From Acidihalobacter yilgarnensis (GTDB lineage Bacteria > Pseudomonadota > Gammaproteobacteria > DSM-5130 > Acidihalobacteraceae), in contig NZ_CP017415.1 in NCBI RefSeq assembly GCF_001753245.1, positions 2,846,040 to 2,910,039 on the forward strand: a stretch of 64,000 nucleotides of DNA, in the 5' to 3' direction. Positions 63,633 through 64,000 of the stretch are shown in pieces (the first letter of the stretch is position 1; each line of letters opens with the position of its first letter). The notes beneath the pieces are model-generated. The model saw only the letters and a list, made by a program, of their open reading frames with translations, was not told the origin of the DNA and ran no database searches. A program made the position numbers and the translations under genes.

Positions 63633-64000
63633 AATAAGCCCTGAAGCGCTGTGGCGGAACGCGTGATTATAACCGTGCAGCCGGTCTACGGGCGAGCCTG
63701 CGGCGGCTACAATATCGTCATACACACGCTCGGTGTCTGCCGTGGAGCTCCTAATCAGCCGCCCTGCCTATGGATGCACGAAACTTTGCATCCATACGAA
63801 CAGGCGACAAGCCATCCGTCTCCTCACCCAAGTCACCAGCGCCATCACCGAACCGGTGACGCGCGTAGCCATCAATCAGACTCAATCTGCCCTGGCTCAC
63901 AAAACGACAGGAGGACGGATGTAAAAATATCCCAGTCAATCAATAACCGATAAAGCAAGGCCGTGACGACAGCCAGCTACGAGTTCGCCCTCGCAACATG
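63633..64000. other. 368-bp region after thrC; no convincing gene
   Basis: Several short open frames exist on both strands (63 to 100 codons), but none has protein-like sequence with a good ribosome site. An inverted repeat atggatgca…tgcatccat lies at 63770-63778 and 63787-63795. A GTG at 63963 (VTTASYEFALAT…) with AAGG nearby could open a plus-strand gene that continues beyond the edge. The thrC promoter must be in the first 100 bp of this region on the minus strand. Confidence 0.5.
63963..64000 (+). CDS. possible 5' end of a gene at the right edge
   Basis: A GTG at 63963 begins an open frame (VTTASYEFALAT) that runs past the window end. AAGG lies 5 nt upstream. Only 12 codons are visible, too few to judge the product. 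Confidence 0.25.
   Translation, partial: MTTASYEFALAT

Noticed and set aside
63733-63924. 63-residue plus-strand frame after thrC
   Set aside because: No ribosome site, composition is not distinctive, and an inverted repeat lies within it; support too weak to annotate.
1-64000. tRNA or rRNA genes
   Set aside because: I looked in intergenic regions for cloverleaf elements and rRNA signatures and saw none; a computed scan would be needed to exclude a small one.

Overview
The window reads as a chromosome segment of a GC-rich, chemolithotrophic sulfur-oxidising gammaproteobacterium. A complete sHdr-LbpA sulfur-oxidation block and a soxXYZ cluster sit beside gammaproteobacterial-type housekeeping genes (mutS, bepA, opgGH, metG, mrp, dcd, thrC). 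An Acidihalobacter/Ectothiorhodospiraceae-like organism fits best, but this is inference from gene content and not a database match.

Layout. 1-2.0 kb: the end of an integrated element, with a partial gene, a 9-bp tandem repeat, a decayed Sel1-type gene, a DUF4224 protein and a tyrosine integrase abutting mutS. 2.0-4.6 kb: mutS. 4.7-7.9 kb (minus): a stressosome-like operon made of a diguanylate cyclase, a fused RsbT-RsbX switch/phosphatase, an RsbR-like and an RsbS-like STAS protein. 8.1 kb: ferredoxin fdxA. 8.6-20.9 kb (minus): one sulfur block reading rhodanese, hdrC1, hdrB1, hdrA, hyp, hdrC2, hdrB2, lbpA1, dsrE-like, lbpA2, then the maturation genes lipS1, sLplA, lipT, lipS2. 21.1-24.4 kb (plus): a small unknown gene, bepA and soxXYZ. 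24.6-27.7 kb (minus): an ECF sigma/anti-sigma pair with a secreted small protein and a TPR/beta-barrel protein. 27.9-38.5 kb (minus): a cytochrome b/molybdopterin oxidoreductase fusion, then a long collinear set of a response regulator, a small protein, opgH, opgG, a histidine kinase and two DUF697-type GTPases. 38.7-44.7 kb (plus): cytochrome b561, TolC-like, membrane fusion protein and a frameshifted RND pump gene. 44.8-46.0 kb: methyltransferase and GST. 46.1-56.1 kb: an AT-rich two-partner-secretion island whose tpsA is split by an IS3-family element and whose tpsB is frameshifted at a G8 tract, with a second dead IS3 copy behind it. 56.1-63.6 kb: amt, dcd, mrp, metG, an SDR and thrC.

How the genes work together. 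Periplasmic Sox proteins (X, Y, Z) would carry thiosulfate-derived sulfane sulfur on SoxY. The cytoplasmic rhodanese and DsrE-like proteins would relay sulfur to the sHdr complex, whose electrons are believed to pass to lipoate on LbpA. The lipS1/sLplA/lipT/lipS2 genes assemble that lipoate on LbpA. The block is therefore nearly self-contained, although no tusA, soxA or soxB is present here.

The most interesting signals are: (1) the stressosome/c-di-GMP module with a TX fusion, a rearranged gene order and an RsbS-like protein lacking the phosphorylatable Ser; (2) the TPS island, switched off twice over, with an IS insertion whose excision restores the reading frame exactly and a possibly phase-variable G8 tract; (3) two LbpA proteins flanking a DsrE-like gene, with a long hairpin separating lbpA2 from the maturation genes; (4) an ECF sigma, anti-sigma, secreted protein and outer-membrane barrel cassette; (5) a TTG-started 101-aa protein divergent from the sHdr operon.
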